From contig NZ_JMLQ01000005.1 of the NCBI RefSeq assembly GCF_000686025.1, forward strand, positions 62,001 through 126,000: 64,000 nt of DNA. The letters run 5' to 3'. Source of the DNA: Rhodococcus sp. UNC23MFCrub1.1. Lineage in GTDB: Bacteria > Actinomycetota > Actinomycetes > Mycobacteriales > Mycobacteriaceae. Below, in pieces: positions 55,790-64,000 of the stretch (within the stretch, counting starts at the first letter, position 1; every line of letters begins with the position of its first letter). The notes under the pieces were generated by a model. That model saw only the letters and a list, made by a program, of their open reading frames with translations. It was not told where the DNA came from and searched no databases. The position numbers and the translations under genes are program-made.

Positions 55790-56337
55790 CAGAACACCGC
55801 CGCGAGGATGCCGCCGGGCAGCGTGAGCCCGAGTCCACCGGAGAAGACAAGCTGGACGACGGACGACATGACCAGCGCCACACCGGCGTCGAAGACGTAC
55901 CGGGTGCCGCCGAGTCCGATCGAGACGCCCCAGAACAGCAGCGCACCGGCGAGCACCCATCCCAGCGGATTCAGCAGGGCGATGAACAGGGCGATCGAGC
56001 CGACGGTGATGCCGACGGAGCGCCAGTTGGACACGGTCCCGGTGTTCGGCTCGCCGGCCTCGTCGACGCCGAGGTCGACCTCGTCCGGAGTGCGCAGCAG
56101 TTGAACCGCGACGAGCACGGCGATCACGAAGCACAGCCCCGCGATGATGGCCGGGAAGACCTGCGGGCCGGGCGATGTCGCGGTGTCGGGTACGTCCATG
56201 GTGACGGTGCCGTAGATCAGGAACAGGCCGAGGGCGACGAGAAGCCCCGACACCACCAGTCCGCTCCGGCCGTGGAGGAAACCACGATCGGTATCGGGCG
56301 GCGTTTCCGCCCGCGTGGTCGAAACACTCTCACTCAT
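55789..56337 (-). CDS. tctB: Tripartite tricarboxylate transporter, small membrane subunit TctB
   Basis: A 182-residue protein with four membrane helices: residues about 25-45, 60-80, 108-140 and 155-175, as in TctB. GPQVFPAIIAGL is the family's conserved segment. It overlaps tctC upstream by 4 bases and tctA downstream. Confidence 0.88.
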   Translation of the reverse strand: MSESVSTTRAETPPDTDRGFLHGRSGLVVSGLLVALGLFLIYGTVTMDVPDTATSPGPQVFPAIIAGLCFVIAVLVAVQLLRTPDEVDLGVDEAGEPNTGTVSNWRSVGITVGSIALFIALLNPLGWVLAGALLFWGVSIGLGGTRYVFDAGVALVMSSVVQLVFSGGLGLTLPGGILAAVF

Positions 56338-57317
56338 ACCAGGCCCAACTCTCGGAGGATGTCGGTGATGCGGGTCTGTTCGACCTCGAGGAAGTCACCG
56401 AAGTCGTCCCCGGTGACGAAGGACGGCTTCCACCGGTTGCGCTCGATGGCGGTGTCCCACTGTTCGGTCTCCTGCATCTCGGTGACGATCTCGATCAACG
56501 TCTGCCTGTCGGTGTCCGAGATGCCGGGAGGTGCGACGAATCCGCGCCAGTTGACCAGGTCGACGTCGTACCCGAGTTCCTTGAACGTCGGGGTGTCGAT
56601 CCCCTCGACGGGCTCGGGTGCCGCCACCGCGAGGGCGCGGACGTTCCCGGATTCGATCTGGTCGCGGAAGTCGTTGTATCCGCTGACGGCGATGCCGACG
56701 GTGTTGGACAACAGCGAGGTCAGCACCTCACCACCGCCGGAGAACGCGATGTAGTTGATCGCTGCCGGATCGATGTCGACCTGCTGTGCCAGCTGGCCGG
56801 AGACGATGTGGTCGATACCGCCGAGCGAGCCGCCGCCGATGGGGAGACCGCCGGGGTTGGCCCGCCATGCGGCGATGAAGTCCTCGAGGTTCTGGTACGG
56901 CGAGTCTCGCGGTACGACGAAGACCTCGAAGTCCTCGGCCATCTTGGCGATGGGCACGGTGTCCTGCAGGGTGATGTCGGAATCGTTGATCGCGATACCG
57001 CCGAGCATGACCGTGCCGGTCACCATGACCGTGGTCGACTGGCCCGTGAGATTCTCGAGCTGACTGAGCCCGATGGTCCCGCCGGCTCCGGGGACGTTCA
57101 CCACCTGGGCGTTGTTCACGATGCCGTCGGAACGGAGTGCTTGCTGCGACTCACGCGCCACCAGGTCCCATCCACCTCCCGCGGCGGCGGGAGCGATCAG
57201 GGTCAACTTGGCGCGGGCGTCGGATCCGCTGGCGCTGCCGGCCGCGTCGATGCCGGCGACGGCGACGACGGCGACGACAGCGAGCGTGCCGAGCGCGCGC
57301 TTCACTGTGATCTGCAT
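56334..57317 (-). CDS. tctC: Tripartite tricarboxylate transporter, substrate-binding protein TctC
   Basis: A roughly 327-residue exported binding protein. The signal peptide (KRALGTLAVVAVVAVAGIDAAG) has no lipobox cysteine. The mature part begins LTLIAPAAAGGGWD, the ligand-binding opening of Bug/TctC proteins, and includes IGGGSLGGIDHIVSG. Start ATG 57317 (a GTG at 57323 is possible). It heads the tctCBA operon, divergent from the usp gene. Confidence 0.9.
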   Translation of the reverse strand: MQITVKRALGTLAVVAVVAVAGIDAAGSASGSDARAKLTLIAPAAAGGGWDLVARESQQALRSDGIVNNAQVVNVPGAGGTIGLSQLENLTGQSTTVMVTGTVMLGGIAINDSDITLQDTVPIAKMAEDFEVFVVPRDSPYQNLEDFIAAWRANPGGLPIGGGSLGGIDHIVSGQLAQQVDIDPAAINYIAFSGGGEVLTSLLSNTVGIAVSGYNDFRDQIESGNVRALAVAAPEPVEGIDTPTFKELGYDVDLVNWRGFVAPPGISDTDRQTLIEIVTEMQETEQWDTAIERNRWKPSFVTGDDFGDFLEVEQTRITDILRELGLV

Positions 57318-57494
57318 GGGCACGACAACTCAGAAGTGGTTTCGGTCACATCAGGAGGCTAGGTTCTGGATGTCCGAATAGTCCAGGGAATCCGAGTTGT
57401 GGCCATAGTGTGCACGGACGAATACCGCGAAACGTACGTCGCCGCGACGGAATCTCGGTGAACCTGGAGTCTCCCCGATGTGAAAGGCACCGTC

Positions 57495-57881
57495 ATGACC
57501 GTTGCAGTAGCGATGAATTCGACACCCGAAGGCCGTGAGGCGCTCGTGCAGGGACAGGCGGAGGCGACGCTGAGGGGAACCGATCTCGTCGTCCTGTCGG
57601 TGATCGACGCCGATTCGGTCACCACCGCCCACCGGGACGCAGCCGAGGCGCAGGCACGTCAGGTGCTGGGAGAGAACTCCTTCACGGTGCGCGTCGAACC
57701 CGACGGCGGCGATCCGGCGGGGGCTCTCGTCGATCTGGTCTCGGATGTCGGTGCCACGCTGGTGATCATCGGATCACGTCGCCGAAGCGCGGTCGGAAAG
57801 TTCCTGACCGGCAGCACGGTTCAGCGCGTGTTGCTCGACAGTCCGGTCCCCGTGCTCGTGGTCAAGGCGAACGAGCACTGA
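57495..57881 (+). CDS. Universal stress protein
   Basis: A 128-residue UspA domain with the ATP-binding GxxG motif at the C-terminus (IGSRRRSAVGKFLTGSTVQRVL) and the closing strand VPVLVVKA. ATG 57495 follows GAAAGG. It is divergent from tctC, and 177 bases of gene-free DNA lie between them. Confidence 0.88.
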   Translation: MTVAVAMNSTPEGREALVQGQAEATLRGTDLVVLSVIDADSVTTAHRDAAEAQARQVLGENSFTVRVEPDGGDPAGALVDLVSDVGATLVIIGSRRRSAVGKFLTGSTVQRVLLDSPVPVLVVKANEH

Positions 57882-57905
57882 GTCACGCTCGCCCCTGATC
57901 CCCGA

Positions 57906-58577
57906 TCACCGTGTGCGCAGGACGATCTCGGTGGGATGCGCATCGGCAGGGGTGTCCACGGCCTGGCGGACGGCGCGGGCGACGGTCTCGACGGTGAGGT
58001 ACTTCGAGGCGTCGTACTCGTCGCCCTCGCCCGCGACGATCGCGCGCTGCATGTCGGTATCGATGCGCCCCGGGTGGACGGACGTCACGCGCAGGGTCGG
58101 CTCCTCGAGGCGCAGTGCGTCGCCGAACGCCCGCAGCGCGAACTTGCTCGCGGCGTAGGCACTCCACCCCGGGTTGGCCCTGATGCCGGCGCCCGAGTTG
58201 ATCAACACGACGTGGCCGCCGGCTGCTCGGAGCGCGGGCAGCAGGAGGCGGGTGAGCTCGGCCACCGCGAAGACGTTGGCCTCGAACGTGTGTCGCCAGT
58301 CCGCGAGCGTCAGCGTCTCCACCGTGCCGAGATCGGCGACGCCCGCGTTGTGCACCAGGACGTCGAGGCTCGTGATGTCCGCGGTGGCCGCGGCGAGAGC
58401 GTCCGCATCGGTGAGGTCGACGGGCCACGGCCGCGCGCTGATCAGTTCGTCGGAGATGCCCGCGACGGAGTCGGCCGTCGATCCCCCGACCCAGACGTCG
58501 TGATCGGCGGACAACAAGCGAGCGATTCCCGCTCCCAGTCCGCGGGCGGCTCCGGTGACGAGTGCTGTGCGTGGCAT
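57906..58577 (-). CDS. Short-chain dehydrogenase/reductase
   Basis: A 223-residue classical SDR: TGAARGLGAGIARLL at the N-terminus, NAG in VHNAGVAD, a Ser in LINSGAG and the catalytic YAASK. Substrate unknown. It lies 9 bases after the MarR gene on the same strand and is probably co-transcribed with it. Confidence 0.88.
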   Translation of the reverse strand: MPRTALVTGAARGLGAGIARLLSADHDVWVGGSTADSVAGISDELISARPWPVDLTDADALAAATADITSLDVLVHNAGVADLGTVETLTLADWRHTFEANVFAVAELTRLLLPALRAAGGHVVLINSGAGIRANPGWSAYAASKFALRAFGDALRLEEPTLRVTSVHPGRIDTDMQRAIVAGEGDEYDASKYLTVETVARAVRQAVDTPADAHPTEIVLRTR

Positions 58578-58586
58578 ACAGCGAGG

Positions 58587-59045
58587 CTATCCGGCGCCCT
58601 TCTGGATGTGCGTCCGCATGTCGGAGTACGCCCTCGCGAAGGTCGCGACGTCGTCGTCGGTGAGGACGTCGAACATCGACGCCCGGACGGCGCCGACATG
58701 GCCGGGGCTCGACGCCGCGAGCTTGTCCATACCCGCGTCGGTGAGTTCCGCGAGCATCCCCCGACGGTCGTCCTCGCACTCGACGCGGACGACCCAGCCG
58801 GCGTCGACGAGTCGGGTGATCGCCCGGGTGACGCCACTGCGGGTGGTGGTCACCGCATCGGCCAGGTCGCGCATCCGCATCTGTCGGCCTGGTGCCTCCG
58901 AGAGCACGACGAGCAGCTCGAAGTCGGTGAAGGAGATCCCGGAATCGCGCGTGAGCTGCCGATCGAGCGTCTGCATCAGCAGACGCGTCGCGTCGAGGTA
59001 CGAGCGCCAGGCGCGCTGCTCGTCCTCGGTCAGCCACTGAGTCAT
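58587..59045 (-). CDS. MarR-family transcriptional regulator
   Basis: A 152-residue MarR protein with the winged helix MRDLADAVTTTRSGVTRAITRL and the wing DRRGMLAELTDAG. The C-terminus holds the dimer helices. It is divergent from the VOC protein, and two similar repeats lie in the 93-base gap. It has no cysteine, so if it senses oxidants this is not by thiol oxidation; that makes a direct RosR-type mechanism unlikely. Confidence 0.9.
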   Translation of the reverse strand: MTQWLTEDEQRAWRSYLDATRLLMQTLDRQLTRDSGISFTDFELLVVLSEAPGRQMRMRDLADAVTTTRSGVTRAITRLVDAGWVVRVECEDDRRGMLAELTDAGMDKLAASSPGHVGAVRASMFDVLTDDDVATFARAYSDMRTHIQKGAG

Positions 59046-59063
59046 GACACGAGTCTACCCAAG

Positions 59064-59079
59064 TAGTTGACAGCGCAAC
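59064..59079. promoter_or_regulatory. MarR operator, copy 1
   Basis: TAGTTGACAGCGCAAC, with GTTG and CAAC as inverted arms, 18 bases upstream of the MarR start. It is repeated at 59101 with one change and resembles operators of MarR proteins that read TTG-n-CAA. Confidence 0.7.
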
Positions 59080-59100
59080 CATGTGCGGTACTGTTGCCGA

Positions 59101-59116
59101 TAGTTGACAACGCAAC
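59101..59116. promoter_or_regulatory. MarR operator, copy 2
   Basis: TAGTTGACAACGCAAC, 37 bases after copy 1 and 22 bases before the VOC gene start. Binding there would repress both divergent units. Confidence 0.7.
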
Positions 59117-59138
59117 GATTCGATCGAAGGCGGAGACG

Positions 59139-59651
59139 ATGAGCATGACAGCCGACGAGCAGCAGCGCTCGGACGAGTTCGAGGCCCGGCGCGACCGACT
59201 GCGGGGCCTGCACCTGCAGCCTGCGGAGTCCCGCCCGACGTCCTCGGCGCGCGGACTGCACCACACCGCGCTGATCAGCAGCGACGTCGAGCAGACCATC
59301 CTGTTCTACCAGGGTGTGCTCGAGTTCCCACTGACCGAGTTGATCGAGAACCGCGACTACCCCGGCTCGTCGCACTTCTTCTTCGACATCGGGAACAGCA
59401 ACCTCCTCGCCTTCTTCGACTTCCCCGGCCTCGACGTCGGCCCCTACGAGGAGGTGCTCGGCGGACTGCATCACGTGGCCATCAGCGTGGAACCCGACCG
59501 CTGGGAACACCTGCGCACCAAGCTGACGGATGCGGGCGTCGAGCTCACGGAGCACAGTGGAGTCTCGATCTACTTCCGTGATCCCGACGGTGCACGCCTC
59601 GAACTCATCGCCGACCCGCTCGGCGAGATGTACGGCCACCACGTTCTCTGA
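59139..59651 (+). CDS. VOC-family (glyoxalase/dioxygenase-like) protein
   Basis: A 170-residue protein with two VOC beta-alpha modules. GLHHTALISSDVEQTILFYQ carries the first metal ligand, GLHHVAISVE the second and ARLELI the Glu. The substrate may be a quinone or aldehyde. ATG 59139 with AAGGCGGAG. First gene of a VOC-wrbA-pirin unit that is probably MarR-controlled. Confidence 0.88.
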   Translation: MSMTADEQQRSDEFEARRDRLRGLHLQPAESRPTSSARGLHHTALISSDVEQTILFYQGVLEFPLTELIENRDYPGSSHFFFDIGNSNLLAFFDFPGLDVGPYEEVLGGLHHVAISVEPDRWEHLRTKLTDAGVELTEHSGVSIYFRDPDGARLELIADPLGEMYGHHVL

Positions 59652-59696
59652 GTCCGAATCACCCCCGAACCACGTCCCTCTTCCGAAAGGTCACTC

Positions 59697-60296
59697 ATGA
59701 CGAAGCTCGCGATCCTCTACTACTCCTCCACCGGCCACGGCACCACGATGGCGGCCGAGCTCGAGAAGGCCGCTCAGGCGGCCGGCGCCGAGGTGCGCGT
59801 CCGGCACATCGCCGAGACCCGTGACCCGGCCACCTTTGCCGAGAACCCCGCCTGGACTGCCAACTACGAGGCCACCAAGGATCTGCCGGCCGCCACCGGT
59901 GACGACATCGTGTGGGCCGACGGCGTCATCTTCGGCTCGCCGACCCGTTTCGGCAGCGTCGCGTCCCCGTTCCAGACCTTCTTCGACACGCTCGGTGGCC
60001 TGTGGGCCCAGGGCAAGCTCGCCGACAAGGCCTACGCCGCGTTCACCTCGAGCCAGACGGCCCACGGCGGCCAGGAGACGACCATCGTCAACCTGTACAC
60101 CTCGCTCATGCACTTCGGCGGCATCCTCGTTCCCCCCGGCTACACCGACGGACTGAAGTTCGCCGACGGCAACCCCTACGGCGTCGGCCACGTCACCGGA
60201 CCCGACAACCAGAACGAACTGGACGACGCGACCCGCGCCGCCCTCGGACATCTCGCCACCCGCGTCGTCACCATCGCGGGCAAGCTCGCTCGGTAG
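59697..60296 (+). CDS. wrbA: NAD(P)H:quinone oxidoreductase, WrbA type
   Basis: A 199-residue flavodoxin-fold protein. The FMN phosphate loop is YYSSTGHGTTMA, and the isoalloxazine-binding segment is GSPTRFGSVASPFQTF, then the WrbA loop SQTAHGGQETTI. It reduces quinones by two electrons and limits redox cycling. ATG 59697 with GAAAGG, 45 bases after the VOC gene. Confidence 0.93.
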   Translation: MTKLAILYYSSTGHGTTMAAELEKAAQAAGAEVRVRHIAETRDPATFAENPAWTANYEATKDLPAATGDDIVWADGVIFGSPTRFGSVASPFQTFFDTLGGLWAQGKLADKAYAAFTSSQTAHGGQETTIVNLYTSLMHFGGILVPPGYTDGLKFADGNPYGVGHVTGPDNQNELDDATRAALGHLATRVVTIAGKLAR

Positions 60297-60326
60297 TCTC
60301 ACTCCCCATCCCGAGAAGGGACCCCC

Positions 60327-61109
60327 ATGACGACCTCCACCGCACCCGAACTCGACGTCCGTCGCGCCGACGACCGGCCGGCCACGAACATCGGCTGGCT
60401 CGACTCGCACCATTCGTTCTCGTTCGGACATCACTACGATCCCGACAACACCCACCACGGGGTGCTGATGGTGAACAACGACGACATCGTGGACGCGGGT
60501 ACCGGTTTCGACACGCACCCGCACCGGGACATGGAGATCGTCACGTGGGTCCTGCAGGGATCCCTCGTGCACCAGGACTCCATCGGGCACAACGGGCTCA
60601 TCTACCCGGGGCTCGCCCAGCGGATGAGCGCCGGCACGGGAATCCTGCACTCGGAGAAGAACGACTCGTGGCGTCTCGCGTCGACGGAGAACCCGTCGCA
60701 GAAGCATCGGGACCCGGTGCACTTCGTGCAGATGTGGGTCGTGCCCGACGAGGCCGGCATCACCCCCGGGTACGAGCAGCTCGAGATCGACGACGAACTG
60801 CTCTCGGGCGGGCTGGTTCCGGTCGCGTCGGGAATGGACGCCTACAAGGACCACTCGGCGATCCGCATCAAGAACAAGTACGCCGCGATGCACGTCGCAC
60901 GGTTGCGTTCCGACACCCCGGCTCAGGACCTTCCGGATGCTCCGTTCCTGCACGTCTTCGTCGCCCGCGGCGAGGCCTCGCTCGAGGGCGTGGGCCTGCT
61001 GCGCGAGGGTGACGCGGTCCGCATCAAGGGCGGTGGCGGACAGACACTGTCGACGACGTCCGCAGCCGAGGTCATCGTCTGGGAGATGCACGCCACCATC
61101 GGTCGCTGA
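60327..61109 (+). CDS. Pirin-like cupin protein
   Basis: A 260-residue pirin with the metal ligands in the N-terminal cupin: H56 and H58 region (FDTHPHRDMEIVTWVLQG), and GILHSE further on. Some bacterial pirins are quercetin dioxygenases or redox sensors. It ends the redox operon and converges on the permease gene with a shared hairpin in between. ATG 60327 after AGAAGGG. Confidence 0.9.
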   Translation: MTTSTAPELDVRRADDRPATNIGWLDSHHSFSFGHHYDPDNTHHGVLMVNNDDIVDAGTGFDTHPHRDMEIVTWVLQGSLVHQDSIGHNGLIYPGLAQRMSAGTGILHSEKNDSWRLASTENPSQKHRDPVHFVQMWVVPDEAGITPGYEQLEIDDELLSGGLVPVASGMDAYKDHSAIRIKNKYAAMHVARLRSDTPAQDLPDAPFLHVFVARGEASLEGVGLLREGDAVRIKGGGGQTLSTTSAAEVIVWEMHATIGR

Positions 61110-61121
61110 CCGTCACGCTTC

Positions 61122-61158
61122 GATCAGCCCTGGAGCCTGTTCGGCTCCAGGGCCGATC
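61122..61158. terminator. Bidirectional terminator between pirin and permease genes
   Basis: An 11-bp stem (GCCCTGGAGCC at 61127-61137 and GGCTCCAGGGC at 61143-61153) with flanking GATC arms. The permease stop codon lies inside the stem, so its last codons form the hairpin. Confidence 0.8.
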
Positions 61159-62554
61159 GCCGTCGTGAGTAGGTGAAGTAGAGCACCGACGTGGCCGCCA
61201 GCCAGACCGCGAAGAGGATCCACGTCTGGATGTGCAGGGTGCTGATGAGGTACAGGCATGCGCAGATCGACAGGATCGGGAGCACCGGGTACAGCGGAAC
61301 CTTGAAGCCGCGCTCGATGTTCGGCTCGCGGCGGCGCAGGATGATCACTCCGGCGGAGACGACGATGAAGGCCACGAGCGTGCCCATCGACACCAGGTCC
61401 GCCAGGAAGTCCAGCGGCAGGAAACCCGCGAGCAGGGACACGAAGAACGCCACGATGATCGTGTTCTTCACCGGTGCGAGGCTGCGAGGGTTCACCTGCG
61501 AGAACACCGTCGGGATCAGACCGTCGCGGCTCATCGCGAACAGGATCCGAGTCTGCCCGTAGAGGGTGACCAGCGTGACCGAGAAGATCGAGACGACGGC
61601 GCCCGCCGACAGCACGATCGACGGCCAGCTCGATCCTGTGACGTACTGCAGGATCTCGGCGAGACCGGCCTCCTGGCCCTCGAACTCGGTGTACTTCTGC
61701 GCGCCGATCGCCGACATCGTCACCAACAGGTAGATCAGCGTGACCACCACCAGCGCGCTGATGAGCGCGATGGGCAGCGTGCGCTTGGGATTGCGCACCT
61801 CCTCGCCGGCCGTCGACACCGCGTCGAGTCCGATGAACGAGAAGAAGATCAGGCCGGACGCCGCACCGACACCGGCGACTCCGAACGGGGCGAACGGTTC
61901 CAGATTCTCGAGACTGAATCCTGTGAAACCGACGATGGCGAACATCGCGAGGATGCCGATCTTGATGACGACCATGACGGCGTTCGCACGAGCGGACTCG
62001 CTCGTTCCGCGGATCAGCAACACGGCGCACAGCGCGACGAGAACGATGGCGGGCAGGTTGACGCCGAAACCGGCGCCGTCTCCGGGTGCATGCGACAGCA
62101 CGTCCGGAATGCGTAGTCCGACAGTACGATCGAGCAGGTCGTTGAGATACTGGGACCACAGCACCGACACCGCGGCCGTCGACACGCCGTACTCGAGAAT
62201 GAGGCAGGCGCCGACGAGGATCGCGACGAACTCGCCGATGGTGGTGTACGTGTAGGTGTAGGTAGACCCGGAGGCCGGGATCGACGACGCCAGCTCGGCG
62301 TAGCAGAGCGCCGTCAGGCCGGCCGTGACGGCGGCGATGACGAACGAGAAGATGACCGCGGGGCCCGCCACCGGGACGGCGGACGAGAAGATGAAGAAGA
62401 TGCCGGTGCCCACGGTCGAGCCGACGCCGATGCACGTCAGCTGGAACGTGGTGATCGACCGCTTCAGCCGACCTTCGCCCGTCGTTTCCAGTGCCGCGAT
62501 GTCGCTGATCGACTTGCGTCGCAGCAATCCCGAACCGTTGCTCGGATCGCTCAT
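61124..62554 (-). CDS. APC-family amino-acid permease (cationic amino-acid type)
   Basis: A 476-residue protein with about 12 helices. ALETTGEGRLKRSITTFQL precedes helix 1, then GVGSTVGTGIFF, the substrate-binding GSTVGTG unwound helix, and FFSFIGLDAVSTAGEEVRNPKRTLP on helix 6. It resembles CAT-type permeases (YfnA). ATG 62554 follows GGAGGAA. Confidence 0.9.
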   Translation of the reverse strand: MSDPSNGSGLLRRKSISDIAALETTGEGRLKRSITTFQLTCIGVGSTVGTGIFFIFSSAVPVAGPAVIFSFVIAAVTAGLTALCYAELASSIPASGSTYTYTYTTIGEFVAILVGACLILEYGVSTAAVSVLWSQYLNDLLDRTVGLRIPDVLSHAPGDGAGFGVNLPAIVLVALCAVLLIRGTSESARANAVMVVIKIGILAMFAIVGFTGFSLENLEPFAPFGVAGVGAASGLIFFSFIGLDAVSTAGEEVRNPKRTLPIALISALVVVTLIYLLVTMSAIGAQKYTEFEGQEAGLAEILQYVTGSSWPSIVLSAGAVVSIFSVTLVTLYGQTRILFAMSRDGLIPTVFSQVNPRSLAPVKNTIIVAFFVSLLAGFLPLDFLADLVSMGTLVAFIVVSAGVIILRRREPNIERGFKVPLYPVLPILSICACLYLISTLHIQTWILFAVWLAATSVLYFTYSRRRSALEPNRLQG

Positions 62555-62577
62555 GTTTCCTCCACTATCGGCGTGGT

Positions 62578-63528
62578 TCACCGAGCGAATCGGCTTCCAC
62601 GGGGAACGACCAGAATCGGAACAGGGCTGTGCCGCAAAATCTTCGACGCGGTGGATCCGAGGAACACCCGTGCGAGAGGTCCGAGGCGGGACGAACCGAG
62701 CACCAGCAGGTCCTCGGGCCCCAGCTCGACCGAGTCCACCACGTGCTGCCAGTCCCCGCCGGATCCCACCGCGCACGTAGGGGACAGGGCCGGGTAGGCG
62801 GACGTGACGTCCGACGCCGCGGAGTGCAGCATCTCGGTGGCCTGCTCGCGCCACTGCGACGTCACCAGATCCTCCGCGTCGTAGCCACCGAAGGGGGGAT
62901 ACGTCGTCGAGCGTCGTGGTGCGAACGCCACCAGGCGCAGCGCGATGTTCCAGCGCACCGCGAGAGCCGCCGCGGAGTACAGAGCATCCTTGGCTTCCGG
63001 GGTCCCGGTGTAGGCGCAGGAGATGCGGGAGACGGCGTCGGTGCGGCGGCGCGCGCCGCGCGGCGCCAGTGCCAGCGGAACAGCCGACGAGTGCAGCAGC
63101 GTCTCGCTCGTGCTCCCCGGCGTGAAGCGATCGTCGGGACCGTCGGAGCTCCCCAGCACCACCAGGTCGGCATGGTGAGTGGCCGCCGCCGCGGTGAGTG
63201 CGGCCGACTCGGCGGCGTTCTCGGCGAAGAAGGCGGAGGGCGATCCCAGATCGGCCGGAGTGAGCAGGTCCGCCATCGCCGCATCGGCCCGAGCGGCCGC
63301 ATCCGTGCCGCGCTCCTCGAGCCAGCGTCGGTACTCCGCGTCCACGTGCGCCATCGACGGGAACGGCCACGTCCGCGGCAGGACGGTGCACGTGCGGACC
63401 GTCATCGCGCCGCCCGCGGCCCGAGCGGTGGTCGCCATGCGCGCGGCCAGACCCAGCGCATCGTGACCGGAGTCGTCCGGCAGCCACCCGACCAGCGCGG
63501 ACATCGACGCGGTCGACACACCCACCAC
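62578..63528 (-). CDS. Universal stress protein with two Usp domains
   Basis: About 316 residues with tandem UspA domains, the first ending in LVVLGSSDGPDDRFTPGSTSETLL and the second in LLVLGSSRLGPLARVFLGSTASKIL, each an ATP-loop type motif, then PVPILVVPRG. Start uncertain: GTG 63528, 63519 or ATG 63504. It is 23 bases upstream of the permease on the same strand, so probably co-transcribed. Confidence 0.88.
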   Translation of the reverse strand: MVGVSTASMSALVGWLPDDSGHDALGLAARMATTARAAGGAMTVRTCTVLPRTWPFPSMAHVDAEYRRWLEERGTDAAARADAAMADLLTPADLGSPSAFFAENAAESAALTAAAATHHADLVVLGSSDGPDDRFTPGSTSETLLHSSAVPLALAPRGARRRTDAVSRISCAYTGTPEAKDALYSAAALAVRWNIALRLVAFAPRRSTTYPPFGGYDAEDLVTSQWREQATEMLHSAASDVTSAYPALSPTCAVGSGGDWQHVVDSVELGPEDLLVLGSSRLGPLARVFLGSTASKILRHSPVPILVVPRGSRFAR

Positions 63529-63652
63529 CCCCGACCAGTTGCCCCGGCGCGTTCGACGCCGATGGCTCAGTATGCGACCGACGCGCCGGGCCCGCACCCC
63601 GACTCACCGGCGCGTCCTGCAGGATCGCGCCGTCCGACGGATGATGTCTCCC

Positions 63653-64000
63653 ATGGCCGCCCCCGGATTCACCCCGACTCAGCTCGCGGCACGGGCCGCC
63701 TATCTCCTGCGCGGCAACGATCTGGGCACCATGACCAGCGCGGCTCCGCGTCTGTACCCACACATGTGGAGCTGGGACGCCGCCTTCGTGTCGGTCGGGC
63801 TCGCCCCGTTGAGTGTCGAGCGGGCCGTCGTCGAGCTCGACACCCTGTTGTCCGCTCAGTGGTCCAACGGCATGATCCCGCACATCGTCTTCGCCAGCGG
63901 TGTCGACGGATACTTCCCCGGGCCCGCCCGCTGGCAGGTGAACGAACTCGCCGGGCACGCACCCGTCGGCGTCCACACCTCGGGCATCACCCAGCCCCCC
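63653..64000 (+). CDS. GH63-type glucosylglycerate/mannosylglycerate hydrolase, N-terminal part
   Basis: The first 116 residues of a glycoside hydrolase. PTQLAARAAYLLRGNDLG, then YPHMWSWDAAFVSVGLA and MIPHIVFASGVDGYFPGP, match the (alpha/alpha)6 GH63-like hydrolases of glucosylglycerate or mannosylglycerate found in rapidly growing mycobacteria. The rest lies beyond the window. In-frame ATGs at 63641 and 63644 are alternatives. Confidence 0.75.
   Translation, partial: MAAPGFTPTQLAARAAYLLRGNDLGTMTSAAPRLYPHMWSWDAAFVSVGLAPLSVERAVVELDTLLSAQWSNGMIPHIVFASGVDGYFPGPARWQVNELAGHAPVGVHTSGITQPP

Overview
The window is chromosomal DNA of a high-GC actinobacterium of the Mycobacteriales. It is most likely Rhodococcus or the related Rhodococcoides, judged from gene order and protein similarity recalled from memory. 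It spans the replication origin, with dnaA, dnaN, gnd, recF and dciA running leftwards and rpmH, rnpA, yidD, yidC, jag, rsmG, parA and parB running rightwards. Beyond parB lies the conserved mycobacterial-type block of an Rv3916c-like gene, cwlM, trxA, trxB, an anti-sigma factor, sigM, murJ, a DUF6049 gene, mutT4 and pcnA.

Layout: 1-1383 is an oxidoreductase and metal-dependent hydrolase pair. 1535-13768 is the origin region, with DnaA boxes on both sides of dnaA and three parS sites at rsmG and parA. 13981-18273 holds cell-wall and thioredoxin genes and an anti-sigma factor. 18647-34676 is a 16,017-bp integrative element inserted inside sigM. 35006-45491 continues the conserved block with murJ, DUF6049, mutT4, pcnA, an MFS gene and an AlgH-like gene. 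45506-64000 is accessory and housekeeping content: gad, a UdgX-type uracil-DNA binding protein, two SDRs, a bile-acid symporter-like protein, leuS, a nuclease, tctCBA, a MarR/VOC/WrbA/pirin redox cluster, an amino-acid permease, Usp proteins and the start of a GH63-type hydrolase.

The element is the most unusual part. It is bounded by a 13-bp direct repeat. Removing one repeat and everything between the copies restores an in-frame 192-residue SigM. It carries a tyrosine integrase, an XRE repressor, an AlpA-like HTH protein, a replication module (PrimPol plus RecA-like ATPase with repeats resembling iterons inside the ATPase gene), a WhiB-like protein and one very large tape measure protein with two peptidoglycan-cleaving domains. 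It also has an HNH nuclease and a distal cargo zone. I see no terminase, portal, capsid or other tail gene. It therefore looks like a phage satellite rather than a complete prophage. The cargo zone encodes a proteasome-fold Ntn hydrolase translationally coupled to a 61-residue protein, and a DUF3800 protein on the other strand. These are candidate defence or interference genes. While integrated, the element separates sigma region 2 from region 4 of SigM, so lysogeny and SigM activity should be mutually exclusive.
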